Shown here: positions 18,435 to 26,727 of the stretch, in pieces
Position numbering within the stretch: position 1 is the first letter of the stretch
How the letters are laid out: every line of letters begins with the position of its first letter
Assembly: GCA_944322755.1 (NCBI GenBank)
Contig: CALUPY010000001.1
Span: forward strand, 124,001 to 188,000
Length of the DNA stretch: 64,000 nucleotides
Direction: 5' to 3'
Origin: Candidatus Gastranaerophilales bacterium
Lineage (GTDB): Bacteria; Cyanobacteriota; Vampirovibrionia; Gastranaerophilales; Gastranaerophilaceae
Position numbers and translations under genes: made by a program
Notes under the pieces: model-generated
What the model was told of the DNA's origin: nothing
Databases searched by the model: none
What the model saw: the letters and a program-made list of their open reading frames with translations, nothing else

Positions 18435-20111
18435 ATGGTGAATTTGACAAAATTTGAATTTATAAACAACTTTGCTGAGGCAGCAATAGTCCTTGATTCA
18501 ACCGGCAAAGTAGTATTTAAAAACTTCAGGTTTATTAAAATATTTGGAAATATAAAAAATCTTGAACGATTTGCCAATTATTTCAATTTTGACATCTGTC
18601 TGCTTGATACTGATAATATCCAGAAAGCAAATCCCATAAGCTTTGCTGTTTCCTCAAAAGAAATTTTTTATACATTAGCAGTTTATCAAAAATCAAAAGA
18701 ACTTTTTCAATATTTTGAGATTTCTTCATTTTTTTATGACGGGTATAAAATAATCCTGTTTAACGATGTTACTGCACTAAATAACTATGATGATCTTTCT
18801 ATACGCTTTGAAAATTTAAAAAAGGACTATAAAAAAATCCAGGAAGAAAATAAAGACTTTTTAAATTTCCAACAAAAAGCCCAGAATCAGGCAATAAAAA
18901 TGGCGCTTATGCACAGAGTGTCGAATGTCATAAGAGAGTCTATAAATATTTCAAAAATCATAGGTTCAGCACTGAAAGAATTATACAATTTGTTTGCTGC
19001 AGTAAAAGTCTACTACGCAAGAACAGAAGACAAAAATTACGTAATTGAACATGTTTACCCGCAAAAATACAAGACAAACCTCGGCTGCCTCGTTCAACTG
19101 GAAAAAGAAGCAACAAAAGAAATTCTTTCAAAAAATATCAGAATAAACCCATGTATAAAAGAATATTTAAACAGTGAATATACTTATCCTGCACCTGTTA
19201 CAAGAATTATAGTACCTGTATACAGAATGAACGAATCTCTTGGTATACTTATGATTTATACAGCACAAAAAAATGCGGCAGATTTGCAGAATGATGTTCT
19301 GCAATCAATAGCTACACAGCTGGCAACAGCTATCGTGCAGGCATCATTATTTGAACAAATCACTGCAAAAAATAACGAACTACAAAATACGCTAACTGAA
19401 CTAAAAGAAACCCAAATACAGCTCATAAACTCGGAAAAAATGGCTTCACTTGGTCAGCTTATTGCCGGTGTAGCGCATGAAATCAACACCCCCCTTGGTT
19501 CCATAAATTCTAACAATGATATTTTAAACAAGCTTATTAAACGTCTCGACTGCAACGAAACAGTTCAGGCAATGTTGAAAATCAATGAAATAGATAAAGA
19601 AGCAATTAAAAGAATCAGCCATATTGTACAGAGTCTGAAAAAATTCGTACGCCTGGATGAATCCGAACTACAACTGGCAGATATAAATAAAGAAATTGAT
19701 TTGACTCTTGAGATAATTAAGCATGAAACAAAAAACAAAATCAAAATTACTAAAAATTATTCGAATCTCCCGCAAATAAAATGCTATCCGAATATACTAA
19801 ATCAGGTTTTTATGAACCTGCTTGTAAATGCCTGCCAGAGCATAGAAACAGAAGGAGAAATAGTTATTACTACAGACTTTTCTGATGGCATATTGACAGT
19901 AAAAATAAAAGACAATGGCTCCGGCATAGATGAATCAATAAAAGACAAAATCTTTACTGCAGGTACAACAACAAAAAAAGTCGGAATCGGCACAGGTCTG
20001 GGGCTTGCAATTTCTCAAAAAATTATTCAAAAACATAACGGAACAATATCTTTCACTTCAAAGAAAAACAAAGGAACAGAATTTATTATAAAAATCCCTC
20101 AAATGCAGTAA
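18435..20111 (+). CDS. Cytosolic sensor histidine kinase with PAS-like and GAF-like domains
   Basis: A 558-residue kinase without membrane segments. An N-terminal PAS-like region (about 8-115) is followed by a coiled coil, a GAF-like region (about 160-310), a second coiled coil and the catalytic core. The phosphoacceptor is His348 in GVAHEINTP. The N box is LNQVFMNLLVNACQS, G1 is DNGSGID and G2 is GTGLGLAIS. No response regulator is adjacent, so it is an orphan kinase. The core resembles the 52.9-kb kinase. The intracellular signal is unknown. Confidence 0.9.
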   Translation: MVNLTKFEFINNFAEAAIVLDSTGKVVFKNFRFIKIFGNIKNLERFANYFNFDICLLDTDNIQKANPISFAVSSKEIFYTLAVYQKSKELFQYFEISSFFYDGYKIILFNDVTALNNYDDLSIRFENLKKDYKKIQEENKDFLNFQQKAQNQAIKMALMHRVSNVIRESINISKIIGSALKELYNLFAAVKVYYARTEDKNYVIEHVYPQKYKTNLGCLVQLEKEATKEILSKNIRINPCIKEYLNSEYTYPAPVTRIIVPVYRMNESLGILMIYTAQKNAADLQNDVLQSIATQLATAIVQASLFEQITAKNNELQNTLTELKETQIQLINSEKMASLGQLIAGVAHEINTPLGSINSNNDILNKLIKRLDCNETVQAMLKINEIDKEAIKRISHIVQSLKKFVRLDESELQLADINKEIDLTLEIIKHETKNKIKITKNYSNLPQIKCYPNILNQVFMNLLVNACQSIETEGEIVITTDFSDGILTVKIKDNGSGIDESIKDKIFTAGTTTKKVGIGTGLGLAISQKIIQKHNGTISFTSKKNKGTEFIIKIPQMQ

Positions 20112-20120
20112 CAAAAAATA

Positions 20121-20129
20121 TGATATATT
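20121..20129 (+). promoter_or_regulatory. Extended -10 of the GNAT-like gene, leaderless layout
   Basis: TGA-TATATT with the -10 at 20124-20129, 6 nt before the ATG at 20136. No Shine-Dalgarno site and no strong -35 are seen. Confidence 0.5.
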
Positions 20130-20135
20130 ATTATT

Positions 20136-21152
20136 ATGGCGAAGATTAGAACACTTGCATTCAGCGATTTACAAAAAGTCAAAAAAATGATTTCAATGCT
20201 TCCTACAGCAGAAAGCGAAAACTTCTATTTTGGACTGGGTGAAGCATATATTCCGTTTCCGTTAAATTTTCTGCACAACCTTCTGCCTCTTAAGTTTAAA
20301 TTTTGCAATGAATCATATGTAGCGACAGAAAAAGGTGAACTAAACGGAATGATTTCTTTAAAGGCAATCCCAGGAAATCATTGCTGCTGGAGAATTAACA
20401 AACTTATTCTGAAAGAAAATGCATACGATACCGGCAGACAGCTTGTTGACTATGTAGTGTCAAGATACGGTGCCGCCGGAGCAAATACATTTGTAGTACG
20501 AGTCGATGAACATCACGAAGAGATTATTGAACTATTTTCAAAAGGCTGCGGCTTCAGGGTGTGTTCATCAGAACAGCTCTGGAAAATGAAAGAAATCAAT
20601 CTCCAGCAGCCATTTTTCGACAAAGGATTCTTCCGCCCGTTCAAAAATTCAGATGCAATGCAGGTTGCTGCACTTTACAATGATTTGATTCTGCCTTATT
20701 TCAGATATTCTCTTGAAAAGAAAAAACAGGAATTTTATGATGTTATATTTTCAGGGTTGAGCAAAAACACTTATTTTAAATATGTGCTGGAAGACAATAG
20801 CAGAAATCCTATAAAAGGGTATTTTTCCATACAGACAGATGACAATGTGAACTTTATCCTGGATATAAACCTCATACAGCCATACATAGAGCATTATCCG
20901 GATATAATCAACTTTTGCATAGGACAAATACTGATACGAAAAAAGAATTTTAACCTGTATATTTTAAACAAAAAATATCAAAGCACATCGACAAAAACAG
21001 AAGAATATTTAAATTCAAACGGTTTTGAACGAATAAATCACAGAATCGTCATGGTAAAAGATTTCTATAAAAGGATTCAGGAACCGGAAAGAATTGCAAA
21101 ACCTGCGATTGTATTCAATGACATTGGAAGAAAACCGGCATTTAAAATTTAG
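20136..21152 (+). CDS. Probable tandem GNAT-fold acyltransferase-like protein
   Basis: A 338-residue soluble protein. The N-terminal half (about 3-150) follows a GNAT order: RTLAFSDLQKV, a strand VATEKGELNGMISL, then a long helix and FSKGCGFRVCSSE, like the GF-x-x motif late in the fold. The second half begins FFRPFKNSDAMQVAALYNDL, another GNAT-like start, suggesting two fused domains. The acetyl-CoA pyrophosphate loop (Q/RxxGxG/A) is not clear, so activity is uncertain. Confidence 0.55.
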   Translation: MAKIRTLAFSDLQKVKKMISMLPTAESENFYFGLGEAYIPFPLNFLHNLLPLKFKFCNESYVATEKGELNGMISLKAIPGNHCCWRINKLILKENAYDTGRQLVDYVVSRYGAAGANTFVVRVDEHHEEIIELFSKGCGFRVCSSEQLWKMKEINLQQPFFDKGFFRPFKNSDAMQVAALYNDLILPYFRYSLEKKKQEFYDVIFSGLSKNTYFKYVLEDNSRNPIKGYFSIQTDDNVNFILDINLIQPYIEHYPDIINFCIGQILIRKKNFNLYILNKKYQSTSTKTEEYLNSNGFERINHRIVMVKDFYKRIQEPERIAKPAIVFNDIGRKPAFKI

Positions 21153-21173
21153 TATTAATTTAAAAAATATTAT

Positions 21174-21728
21174 CTATTCATTACCGGTATTTTCATCAAT
21201 AGGAACACTATCATCCTCATGACCGTCATCTTTTGCCTGCCTTTCCAAATCCATAATTTTGGCAAGCGTTTTGGCATCACCTTTCAGTTTAAAATACTCA
21301 GCAAATTTCGGAGTCGTTTTTAAATTAAATGAGCGTCCGTTTTTGTCTTTATGTCGGGAAATAAGTCCTTTTTTCAATAGTTCCTGAACATGCTCATAGG
21401 CATTGGAACCTCTGAGCTCTTTAAGATAAGACTGTCTGATTGGTTCTTTCAGTGCTATTACAGTCAGTGTTTTGAGAACTGACGGCTTGAGTTCCACAGG
21501 ACACAGCTGTTCTACTATATCCATGAATTCTTCTTTCACCTGCAAAATATATCCGTTCTCATCATCAATCTCTAAAGCACCGTCTCTTGCCGAATAATCC
21601 ATAATAAGTTCAAGAAGGGCATTTTCAACTTCTTCTTCGTCTGCTTTCAAAATTTCTGCAATATCTTTAACTTCGAGTGCCTGAGCTGTGATGAATAACA
21701 CTGCTTCTATTCTTGTTTTTAATGACAT
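21174..21728 (-). CDS. scpB: Segregation and condensation protein B
   Basis: A subunit of the SMC-ScpAB condensin that compacts and segregates the chromosome. The 184 residues have two winged-helix domains: LKTRIEAVLFITAQALEVKDIAEIL as N-terminal start, and VLKTLTVIALKEPIRQSYL with RGSNAYEHVQELLKKGLI in the second. The start is the ATG at 21728; a longer frame to 21776 would begin inside the promoter -35 box. ScpA is not in the window. The C-terminal 30 residues are charged and disordered-looking. Confidence 0.92.
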   Translation of the reverse strand: MSLKTRIEAVLFITAQALEVKDIAEILKADEEEVENALLELIMDYSARDGALEIDDENGYILQVKEEFMDIVEQLCPVELKPSVLKTLTVIALKEPIRQSYLKELRGSNAYEHVQELLKKGLISRHKDKNGRSFNLKTTPKFAEYFKLKGDAKTLAKIMDLERQAKDDGHEDDSVPIDENTGNE

Positions 21729-21747
21729 ACCTTTAATTCCTGCCTGA

Positions 21748-21776
21748 ATTATACCAGAACACAGAGGCCTTCGCAA
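21748..21776 (-). promoter_or_regulatory. scpB promoter
   Basis: On the minus strand: TTGCGA (21771-21776), a 17-nt spacer ending TGG, and TATAAT (21748-21753), so both a -35 and an extended -10. The leader would be only about 13 nt and includes a purine-rich ribosome site. Confidence 0.75.
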
Positions 21777-21808
21777 TTAAAACACGAAAAAATCATTGAT
21801 TAAGCGTA

Positions 21809-21853
21809 TTGACAGATAACCTGTAGAAGGCTATTTTAAAATAGTATTATAAT
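21809..21853 (+). promoter_or_regulatory. Promoter candidates for the 21.9-kb secreted protein
   Basis: TTGACA at 21809-21814 is followed after 17 nt by TATTTT (21832-21837). A second, perfect TATAAT stands at 21848-21853 without a good -35. Either would give a short leader before ATG 21873, which lacks a Shine-Dalgarno site. Confidence 0.4.
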
Positions 21854-21872
21854 CAATTTCCCCAAAACAACT

Positions 21873-22769
21873 ATGAAAAAGAGACTATTTTCGTTAACCC
21901 ATATATTGACGACCGCTGTTATGTCTGTAATTATTCTATGTGTCTCCCAAGAAATTCTTGCAAACGGAATTACAGCGATAACAGACCCTTCTGACACAGC
22001 CTTTGGGGCAAACCTGAATTTATATACTACTAATGAGCAAAATGATATTGCAAAACTAAAAAAAGCTTATCTTATTATCAGCGATAATTTTCAAAATATA
22101 TTAAAGCAGGAAAATAAAACAGACCTTGGCGAAACATCTTTTTTTGAGAATATGCCCTCGGATAGAAGCTTAGATGCAGAAACACAGGTATATCTGGATG
22201 ACGCGTTTTCCGGTCTTAATATCAAAAAAACCTGCTATAACTACCTCAATGACTGCAAAAAGATTAAATACGGAGGTTTAAAGTACCCGTCGTGGATAAA
22301 AACCGGCTTCCCTGCCCACTACAGAATTTACACAAATGACGGAATGCTATATTATTTCGACCTGCATAAATACGGAATAACGCAGGAGGCTCCTATAGAA
22401 GACATTATTAAAGCAGGCGGTAAAATGACAAAAATCTATGGACTTGTACAAATTGATATTAACGGCAACGAAAAACCTAATGTATGGGGCAAAGACCTTT
22501 TCGGATATTATATTGCCCAGGACGGACATCTGTATCCTTATTACGGAAAAGACAGAGCAATCTACAATGCCGGTGAAAACTGGAAAGACAACGACCTCTA
22601 CTGGAGAAATAAAAAACTGCTCTGCGGCGGTCAGAATATAAATAAATCCTTATTTGTGTCAGGAGAAGGCTGTAGTGCAAGATTAATGGAAAATAACTGG
22701 AAATATGATTATAAAATAAAAAACCTGCCGGAATTTATATATAGTTTAAAAGGACAAGCCGGGCGCTAA
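21873..22769 (+). CDS. Secreted pilin-like protein with degenerate prepilin motif
   Basis: A 298-residue protein starting with a basic leader and RLFSLTHILTTAVMSVIIL. This looks like a prepilin motif in which the Glu at mature position 5 is replaced by His. It may therefore be cleaved as an ordinary signal peptide (after ILA). The C-terminal part has DINGNEKPNVWGKDLFGYY and GCSARLMENNWKYDYK, a pattern I know from pilin-like proteins of this kind of organism. Cysteines at about 109, 116, 251 and 268 may form disulfides. No partner gene is adjacent; promoter candidates lie upstream. Confidence 0.65.
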   Translation: MKKRLFSLTHILTTAVMSVIILCVSQEILANGITAITDPSDTAFGANLNLYTTNEQNDIAKLKKAYLIISDNFQNILKQENKTDLGETSFFENMPSDRSLDAETQVYLDDAFSGLNIKKTCYNYLNDCKKIKYGGLKYPSWIKTGFPAHYRIYTNDGMLYYFDLHKYGITQEAPIEDIIKAGGKMTKIYGLVQIDINGNEKPNVWGKDLFGYYIAQDGHLYPYYGKDRAIYNAGENWKDNDLYWRNKKLLCGGQNINKSLFVSGEGCSARLMENNWKYDYKIKNLPEFIYSLKGQAGR

Positions 22770-22958
22770 GCTTTAAACATGAGCCACATTAGTCATTATC
22801 TGCAAAACAAAAATAAGAAGTTAGCTATGCGTCATATAAATTAACGCATATTCAAATGTTTAAAAAAACTTAAAATTCCCGCATTTTCACGCAATTATAA
22901 AACAACTTTTGTTTTTATAGCCTCGAAGGTAAGTGTTTCATGTGAAAGTGAAAAATGA

Positions 22959-23513
22959 ATGCTTGTTACTAACAACAAAATCATTAATGCTGTAAACTGG
23001 GCAGGGAAAAAGCTTAATTCTGTAGAACAAAGAATCGTTCTCGGTGCTACTGCCCTGGCAACACAGCCATTTTTTGACTATTACAACAAAAATGTAGATG
23101 AAGACACAAGAAAAGTTTCTGCAGCACGAACCATTGCAAAAATTATTGCAGGTACAGCTGTAGGAATAGCTGTACGTCTCTTATTTATAAAAGGTTTCAG
23201 AAAATTCTCAAACTATGACCTTAAAATTGTCAGCGGGAATATTGAACAAATTCTGCCAAAATCTAAGAAAGACATATTTGTGCCGATTTTTGCCAAAGTA
23301 AAAAAAGGCATGACTATAGATGAATTTAAAAATGACTATGAAAATTATATAAAAACCGGCGGAGTAATCGGAGCTTCTATTGCAATGATAGCAACAAATT
23401 TCCTTTTGGATGCACCGTTAACGAATATATTAACAAACAAAATTACGTCACATATGAAACTCTCGGATAACAATAAACAAAAGGAAAAGGAGGCTTGTAA
23501 TGCAGAAGTCTAG
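22959..23513 (+). CDS. Unknown membrane protein, first of a coupled pair
   Basis: Not recognised. 184 residues: an amphipathic N-terminus (NAVNWAGKKLNSVEQRIVLGA), a hydrophobic stretch at about 63-82 (GTAVGIAVRLLFI), a central soluble part, another hydrophobic stretch at about 133-150 (GGVIGASIAMIATNFLL) and a charged tail. The ATG lacks a strong ribosome site. Its 3' end overlaps the next gene by 14 bp, so the two are translationally coupled and likely work together at the membrane. Confidence 0.6.
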   Translation: MLVTNNKIINAVNWAGKKLNSVEQRIVLGATALATQPFFDYYNKNVDEDTRKVSAARTIAKIIAGTAVGIAVRLLFIKGFRKFSNYDLKIVSGNIEQILPKSKKDIFVPIFAKVKKGMTIDEFKNDYENYIKTGGVIGASIAMIATNFLLDAPLTNILTNKITSHMKLSDNNKQKEKEACNAEV

Positions 23514-24192
23514 TCTTTTCCAAAAATCTCTGACAAAAATATGGGACACATATTCTAAAGATGTGGGGAAATCCCTTATCCACTTAGGCGCAGTAGGCTG
23601 GATTTTCGGAGCTCTTGCGCAGATTGGGGCATTAGCCTTTAACAAAAAAATAGATAAAGAAGAAAAAAACTTCCTCTTTCCCCAAGAGATAGCTGACGGT
23701 ATCATAAACGTAGGTTTATATTACACAATCTGTCAGGGCATAAAATCTTTTGCCGACAAATGCGTAGATAAAGGAAAATTTATTCCCGAATTCGTCCACT
23801 CAGCATATGAAAAACTCACAGCAAATAAAAATCTGTTTTCTCAAGCACAACAAACTCAAATCTTTGACAGTAAAAAAAATTTAACAAAAACGCTTAATGC
23901 TGTAACTGACTCAGCATTCGTAAAAAATCTGCCAATTAGTACACAGAACTTTATAACAAACGAAATAAAACCCGCAGCAGCAAAATTGTCCGGCTGGAAA
24001 AACGGAATAGGAACGCTCGCAACCTTTGGGGCATCTGTTTTGGCCTGCAATATCATAACACCATATGCAAGAAACATAATAGCAAGTAAAATACAGTCAA
24101 TGACCGGTAAAAAAACATATTATGACTATAAAGCATATGGAAAAATTTGTTCATTTTCACAGTCAAAAACATTTAGCAAGTTCAAAATATAA
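23500..24192 (+). CDS. Unknown membrane protein, second of a coupled pair
   Basis: Not recognised. 230 residues with hydrophobic segments at about 25-47 (LIHLGAVGWIFGALAQIGALAF), 65-82 and 175-192 (GTLATFGASVLACNIITPY), and a long amphipathic middle. An AAGGAGG ribosome site inside the upstream gene gives a strong start. No nucleotide-binding or catalytic motif is visible. The unit ends in a hairpin terminator. Confidence 0.65.
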   Translation: MQKSSLFQKSLTKIWDTYSKDVGKSLIHLGAVGWIFGALAQIGALAFNKKIDKEEKNFLFPQEIADGIINVGLYYTICQGIKSFADKCVDKGKFIPEFVHSAYEKLTANKNLFSQAQQTQIFDSKKNLTKTLNAVTDSAFVKNLPISTQNFITNEIKPAAAKLSGWKNGIGTLATFGASVLACNIITPYARNIIASKIQSMTGKKTYYDYKAYGKICSFSQSKTFSKFKI

Positions 24193-24198
24193 AAAAAA

Positions 24199-24210
24199 CC
24201 CGGACTCGGG
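24199..24210 (+). terminator. Terminator after the membrane-protein pair
   Basis: CCCG-GACT-CGGG preceded by eight A and followed by CTTTT, then further T runs. A short but GC-rich stem directly after the stop at 24192. Confidence 0.7.
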
Positions 24211-24319
24211 CTTTTAAGATAAAAAACTTTTTTTTGCCCTGCATCCAGGAATGTGTGTGTATATGTGTGTTTATTAATATTTCGGCTAGCTGTGCAATTT
24301 AGCACTACGTGTGTGTTTA

Positions 24320-24619
24320 TTAGATTTTATATAAAACATTATCTTCTGAATTATAAGTAAGATAGTTTTCTATAGCTTTGTCAAGAACTCTTGCTTTTTC
24401 TGTATTTTCTTTCGAAAACAGTTTATCAATAAATCTTGCAAAACCTGAGGCTTTGTGATTATTAGTTTTTACAGCCTGCACAAACTGGTCAGCTATAGCC
24501 TGCTGTGTAATATATGCAGAAGCCTGTGTCTGTTTGAAAGAAGGAACAGATGCATAGTGTTTGGTGCTGGCTTTATTTATATTAGAATAGTCTATAGTAT
24601 TTATTCTATTAACTTTCAT
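24320..24619 (-). CDS. Small soluble protein of unknown function
   Basis: A 99-residue basic protein without membrane segment or signal peptide, not recognised. The N-terminal half is Ser/Thr/Asn-rich (VPSFKQTQASAY) and the C-terminal half is helical with many Lys and Glu (FIDKLFSKENTEKARVL). A GGACGAG site stands before the ATG and a near-consensus promoter lies 65 bp upstream, so it is a real, probably well expressed single gene. Confidence 0.7.
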   Translation of the reverse strand: MKVNRINTIDYSNINKASTKHYASVPSFKQTQASAYITQQAIADQFVQAVKTNNHKASGFARFIDKLFSKENTEKARVLDKAIENYLTYNSEDNVLYKI

Positions 24620-24683
24620 TTTTCTCGTCCTTATGTTGTGAACATGAATTAAGTGTTTTTAATACACTATTTATTACATTTTT

Positions 24684-24712
24684 ATTATGAATCATATTGT
24701 ATTTTTTGTCAA
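24684..24712 (-). promoter_or_regulatory. Strong promoter of the 24.3-kb small gene
   Basis: On the minus strand TTGACA (24707-24712), a 17-nt spacer and CATAAT (24684-24689). The leader would be about 57 nt. Confidence 0.75.
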
Positions 24713-24980
24713 CCCTTTTTAGTAAAATCTTTATATTTCCTTTAGATGCTCTAAAATTGAGGGTTTTAGAAAAAGTGCATTTTGTACACTTATTATTCTA
24801 TAATCTTACGCTTAAATCCTTTTAAAATATATACCCAGTTGGCTAGAATTATTTGCACAAGAGGGGAATAGCAAAATTTGACTATATGTTATTTAATATA
24901 GTCAAATCTTTTTCATACTTCCAACTTATTCTTAATTCCAAACAATGCGGTCAGTTACCATGCCCTTTTTTTTATAATAA
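24713..24980. other. Gene-free stretch with a long AT-rich hairpin
   Basis: Together with the promoter and leader, 361 bp (24620-24980) are free of genes. The part here holds a 12-bp perfect stem, ATTTGACTATAT at 24876-24887 and its complement at 24896-24907, loop 8, followed by CTTTTTC on plus. It can end a minus-strand transcript from the murA unit or a plus-strand RNA begun near the TATAAT at 24799-24804. I see no coding region. Confidence 0.45.
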
Positions 24981-25328
24981 TTAACTATTTTCAGTATTAT
25001 CAGTATTTTCTTCCTGCTTGGTAATACCGGCCTCTTCGAGAGTTTTTATAAAATGCACTGCAGCAGCTTTTTGTATTTCAGGAGGAACAACCCTTAAAAG
25101 CTCGACCGTTTTTGAAATAATCGGGTCTTTATCATACCAGCGGTTCCCGTTTATTGGCTTAACCATTTCATAAAATTTGTCTATAGTTTCTTTAGAGACC
25201 TTTTCTTCTATTTTTTTCAAAAATACTTCTGCCTGTGCTTTGAGCTCGTCCTGATAATTTCTCAGTAAATCCAAAACTTCCATCAAAACCGGATCATGGT
25301 CATACCATCTTTTATATTGAGGCTTCAT
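24981..25328 (-). CDS. Small protein with two RWYDxDP repeats
   Basis: A 115-residue protein made of two copies of a ~38-residue unit. The first is RWYDHDPVLMEVLDLLRNY at about 7-25 with AEVFLKKIEE following; the second is RWYDKDPIISKTVELLRVV at about 63-81 with AAVHFIKTLEE following. Each is predicted helical and amphipathic. I do not know its function. It overlaps the end of murA by 17 bp, with an AGGAAGG site inside murA, so it is translated with MurA and may act in envelope synthesis. Confidence 0.7.
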   Translation of the reverse strand: MKPQYKRWYDHDPVLMEVLDLLRNYQDELKAQAEVFLKKIEEKVSKETIDKFYEMVKPINGNRWYDKDPIISKTVELLRVVPPEIQKAAAVHFIKTLEEAGITKQEENTDNTENS

Positions 25329-26637
25329 TATATTTACCTTCCTGCAATAATTTTTGTTCTATAGTTTCATCATTATATCTTATTATGTCAGCACCGATAT
25401 TTCTGAATTTTTCTTCAAAATTTTCATACCCTCTGTCAATATGATGCAAAGATTCAATTTCGCTTACCCCGTCAGCCATAAGAGCTGCAATTATTAAAGA
25501 AGCTCCGGCTCTCAGGTCACTGGCTTTAAGATTTGCTCCGGTAAGTTTTTTTACACCACGTACAAGCGCATGGTTTCTTTCCTGGTGAATATCTGCCCCC
25601 ATTCTTCTGAGTTCGGGAACTTGCATAAATCTGTTTTCGTAAAGGCTTTCAGTGATAATACTTACTCCGTCTGCTGTTGTCAGCATAGCCATAGCCAGTG
25701 ACTGCAAATCCGTCGGAAATCCAGGATAAGGCTGTGTAACAATATTTACTGCGGAGAGACGCTGTTTGCAGCTGACTTCGATAACTGAAGGCTCTAACAG
25801 CTTTATATTTGCACCCATCTTAATAAGTTTTGAATTAAAAAATGTCAGATGGGATGGCATGACATTTTTGATAATACCTTTGCCTCTTGTTGTAATAAAC
25901 GCGGCCATATAAGTTCCTGCTTCAATTCTGTCAGGTATAGTCGCATACTCTATAGGATGTAATTGTTCCTGTTTTACTCCGTTTATCACAATTTCAGATG
26001 TACCGGCTCCTGAGACATCTGCACCCATTGTATTCAAAAAGTTTGCTAAATCTACTATTTCCGGTTCCTGTGCTGCATTTTGTATACGTGTGGCGCCTTC
26101 TGCCATGACAGCCGCAAGCATCAGGTTTTCAGTAGCCCCGACAGAAGGAATATCAAGATATATATCTGCGCCGTGGAGTTTAGACGCTTTTGCATGAACA
26201 TAGCCGTTTTCTATTTTTATTTTTGCACCTAAAGCTTCAAGCCCCTTTATATGGAAATCTACCCGCCTTTCGCCTATTGCGCAGCCGCCCGGTAATGCCA
26301 CGATAGCTTCTTTGCACCTTGAAACAAGAGCCCCGAGGACAATAAAAGAAGCTCTCATTTTACTTACCAGTTCATATTTCGCGGTAATACTGGTAATATC
26401 AGATGCTTCTATAGCAACAGTTTTATTAACTTTATCGTATTTTGTTTTTACGCCGAGACCTTCTATCACTCTCAGCATAATCTGAACGTCCGTTAATTCA
26501 GGGACATTGTATATTTTACTTTCACCTTTTGCGAGGAGAGCAGCAGCCATAAGCTTAAGTACAGCGTTTTTTGCACCGCCGATAGAGACTTCGCCTTTTA
26601 ACGACACGCCGCCGCGTATTTTAAGTTTTTCGGTCAA
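25312..26637 (-). CDS. murA: UDP-N-acetylglucosamine 1-carboxyvinyltransferase
   Basis: The first committed step of peptidoglycan synthesis, transferring enolpyruvate from PEP to UDP-GlcNAc. The 441 residues fill the EPSP-synthase fold. Lys23-Asn24 in GAKNAVLK and the active-site Cys119 in PGGCAIGERRVD are present, so the fosfomycin target Cys is intact. The motif reads GERRVD where GxRPVD is usual. The start is TTG at 26637, preceded by GGAGGA; no in-frame ATG nearby fits the N-terminal strand. The downstream RWYD-repeat gene overlaps it. Confidence 0.95.
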   Translation of the reverse strand: MTEKLKIRGGVSLKGEVSIGGAKNAVLKLMAAALLAKGESKIYNVPELTDVQIMLRVIEGLGVKTKYDKVNKTVAIEASDITSITAKYELVSKMRASFIVLGALVSRCKEAIVALPGGCAIGERRVDFHIKGLEALGAKIKIENGYVHAKASKLHGADIYLDIPSVGATENLMLAAVMAEGATRIQNAAQEPEIVDLANFLNTMGADVSGAGTSEIVINGVKQEQLHPIEYATIPDRIEAGTYMAAFITTRGKGIIKNVMPSHLTFFNSKLIKMGANIKLLEPSVIEVSCKQRLSAVNIVTQPYPGFPTDLQSLAMAMLTTADGVSIITESLYENRFMQVPELRRMGADIHQERNHALVRGVKKLTGANLKASDLRAGASLIIAALMADGVSEIESLHHIDRGYENFEEKFRNIGADIIRYNDETIEQKLLQEGKYNEASI

Positions 26638-26727
26638 TTGTCCTCCAAAAAGTTTCTATTCCTTCTATTATTATCATAATATAACTAATAGAAATTGTCG
26701 CAAATAATTTAAATAATGTAAATTATA

